Source of the DNA: Spirochaetota bacterium | GTDB lineage: Bacteria > Spirochaetota > UBA4802 > UBA5550 | DNA length: 64,000 nucleotides | Reading direction: 5' to 3' | Assembly: GCA_016928865.1 (NCBI GenBank) | Contig: JAFGJX010000004.1 | Location: 1-64,000, forward strand | Shown: positions 62,977 through 64,000 of the stretch, piece after piece | Layout of the letters: every line of letters starts with the position of its first letter | Position numbering within the stretch: the stretch's first letter is position 1 | Translations under genes and position numbers: made by a program | Notes under the pieces: generated by a model | What the model saw: only the letters and a program-made list of their open reading frames with translations | Databases searched by the model: none | What the model was told of the DNA's origin: nothing

Positions 62977-64000
62977 TTATTTGAGCGAATTGAGGCTTGC
63001 GAGCAGCATGCGGGCAGAGGTCTCCCATGAAAAGAGAGCTGCGCGCCTGATTCCTCTTGTTGAAAGATTTTTCCTTGTTGTAGGACTATTTAAGAGGGTT
63101 TCCATGCCTGCCGCAAGAGCATTCGTATCGTTCGGATCGACCATGATTGCCGCGTCGCCGGCGACCTCGGGAATCGACGAGGTGTTTGACGTGATCACCG
63201 GGCACCCGCACTGCATGGCTTCCAGGACGGGCAGGCCGAACCCCTCGTAAAATGTCGGAAAGACAAAGATTTCCGCGCCGCTGTAAATGGGCGCGAGTTC
63301 CGCGCTGGGAATGTATCCGGTAAAGATAACATTGTCGCCGACGTCAGAGGTTTCGATTTCCCTGAAAAATTCGGCATTGCTCCATCCTGCCATTCCGACC
63401 AGCACAAGCTGATAATTTCGACGGCTGGGCATTTTCTGGTAGGCGGCAAGGAGCGCTTTCAAGTTTTTTCTCGGTTCGAGAGTGCATACGGTCAGTATGT
63501 ATTTCTTGCCTATCCCGTATCTTTTTTTCGCGGCTGCAACAGATGAGGCGCCTGCCAGGTAAAATATTTCTGGGTCTGCGGCCAGGGGTATCGCTTCAAT
63601 TCTCGTTTTAAGGCGGAGGATATCACGGGCGTCCTTTGCGGTGTTCTCGGATATCGAAATCAACAGGTCAATTTTTTTCATGTTCCTGAGCGTGAAGAGC
63701 GTCATTCTCACCCTGTTCCCGAATTCCATGGTCCCGGGATAGAGCTTCCAGACAAGATCGTACAGGATGCCGACCTTCCTGACCGGGGAGAGAAAAAAAT
63801 AGGGATAGTAATATGTCGAGGTGCCTATATAAATATCAACGCGGTTCTTTTTTAATGATGATGCGAGTTTGTATGTGAAAATAATCTCGTCAGGTATTTC
63901 AAGCATGATTTTTGCGATACGAAATAGCATCGTCTCTACGGAGAGCATAACGCCCGGATGTCTCTTCGTTTCATCTTTCAAATGAAGCCACCGACGGCGT
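62977..64000 (-). CDS. Glycosyltransferase family 4 protein, 5' end outside the window
   Basis: A partial gene: the frame is open to the window edge, so the true start lies beyond 64000 (a TTG at 63981 is not necessarily the start). About 340 residues are visible. The C-terminal GT-B half has LTVCTLEPRKNLKALLAAY (donor-binding region), NVIFTGYIPSAELAPIYSGAEIFVFPTFYEGFGLPVLEAM (split: FTGYIPSAELAPIYSGAEIF and PTFYEGFGLPVLEAM), with the catalytic EGFGLPVLEA glutamate pattern, and CPVITSNTSSIPEVAGDAAI. It transfers an activated sugar, probably in envelope polysaccharide synthesis. Confidence 0.88.
   Translation of the reverse strand, partial: RRRWLHLKDETKRHPGVMLSVETMLFRIAKIMLEIPDEIIFTYKLASSLKKNRVDIYIGTSTYYYPYFFLSPVRKVGILYDLVWKLYPGTMEFGNRVRMTLFTLRNMKKIDLLISISENTAKDARDILRLKTRIEAIPLAADPEIFYLAGASSVAAAKKRYGIGKKYILTVCTLEPRKNLKALLAAYQKMPSRRNYQLVLVGMAGWSNAEFFREIETSDVGDNVIFTGYIPSAELAPIYSGAEIFVFPTFYEGFGLPVLEAMQCGCPVITSNTSSIPEVAGDAAIMVDPNDTNALAAGMETLLNSPTTRKNLSTRGIRRAALFSWETSARMLLASLNSLK

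Noticed and set aside
62977-64000. The TTG at 63981 as the real start of the glycosyltransferase.
   Set aside because: The frame stays open to the window edge and the N-terminal part of the GT-B fold is short, so the gene most likely begins beyond the window.

Overview
The window reads as chromosomal DNA of a free-living, diderm, chemotactic member of the Spirochaetota. The best single clue is a radical SAM/SPASM protein (26983-28482) of the spiro-SPASM type, next to an SpsF-like cytidylyltransferase. Supporting clues are a citramalate-type isoleucine pathway gene (cimA), chemotaxis genes (an MCP-like receptor, cheD), a TonB-dependent receptor, a SurA-like chaperone and many lipoproteins with C-terminal lipobox cysteines. 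This assignment is inference. No rRNA, insertion sequence, prophage or CRISPR array was seen.

Layout. 1-3.2 kb: tRNA-Lys and tRNA-Glu with a terminator, then map (with an SEC-C zinc motif), a flavin-binding protein and an amino acid permease. 3.2-11.3 kb: a lipoprotein DsbD, purD, a TonB-dependent receptor followed by two paralogous lipoproteins, and an AT-rich gap holding a 23-residue hydrophobic microprotein with a very strong ribosome binding site. 11.3-16.3 kb: a pseudouridine synthase/DUF4416 pair, facing an operon of membrane MCP-like protein, RtcB RNA ligase and archease. 16.4-31.3 kb: an aminotransferase, then a long leftward series: TPR protein, pyruvate phosphate dikinase, rhomboid protease, flavodoxin, hydrolase, MORN lipoprotein, a sugar-related cluster (PseG-like, SpsF-like, spiro-SPASM, SurA-like) and cimA. 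31.5-33.1 kb: a SpoIIE-type phosphatase.

33.3-43.6 kb is the most distinctive block. etfB-etfA run left, and a long catabolic operon runs right: histidine phosphatase, acyl-CoA dehydrogenase, TetR regulator, APH-type kinase, SDR, 3-hydroxyacyl-CoA dehydrogenase, FAD-dependent oxidoreductase and a second acyl-CoA dehydrogenase. The 113-bp divergent region has two outward -35 boxes embedded in 13-bp inverted arms, around a perfect 14-bp palindrome that is a strong operator candidate for the TetR protein. The split kinase plus ACAD10/11-type dehydrogenases resemble the 4-hydroxyacyl-CoA phosphorylation route of the Pseudomonas lva operon and of mammalian ACAD10/ACAD11, so the block may be a bacterial 4-hydroxyacid pathway with its own electron-transfer flavoprotein.

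43.6-52.3 kb: smpB, a small charged protein, a methyltransferase, a zinc-ribbon protein, HDOD and cheD, a membrane-bound 7TMR-DISM/GAF/AraC regulator, a lipoprotein, and a TPR protein ending in what looks like a dead Mrr-type nuclease fold. 52.3-64 kb: a gap with several stem-loops, then purE-guaA, a single-domain response regulator, ribF, a divergent chorismate synthase homologue lacking the usual catalytic histidine, an SDR, ispD, and a sulfate activation cluster (CysN with a degenerate APS-kinase tail, CysD, membrane-anchored CysC). A glycosyltransferase runs off the right edge.
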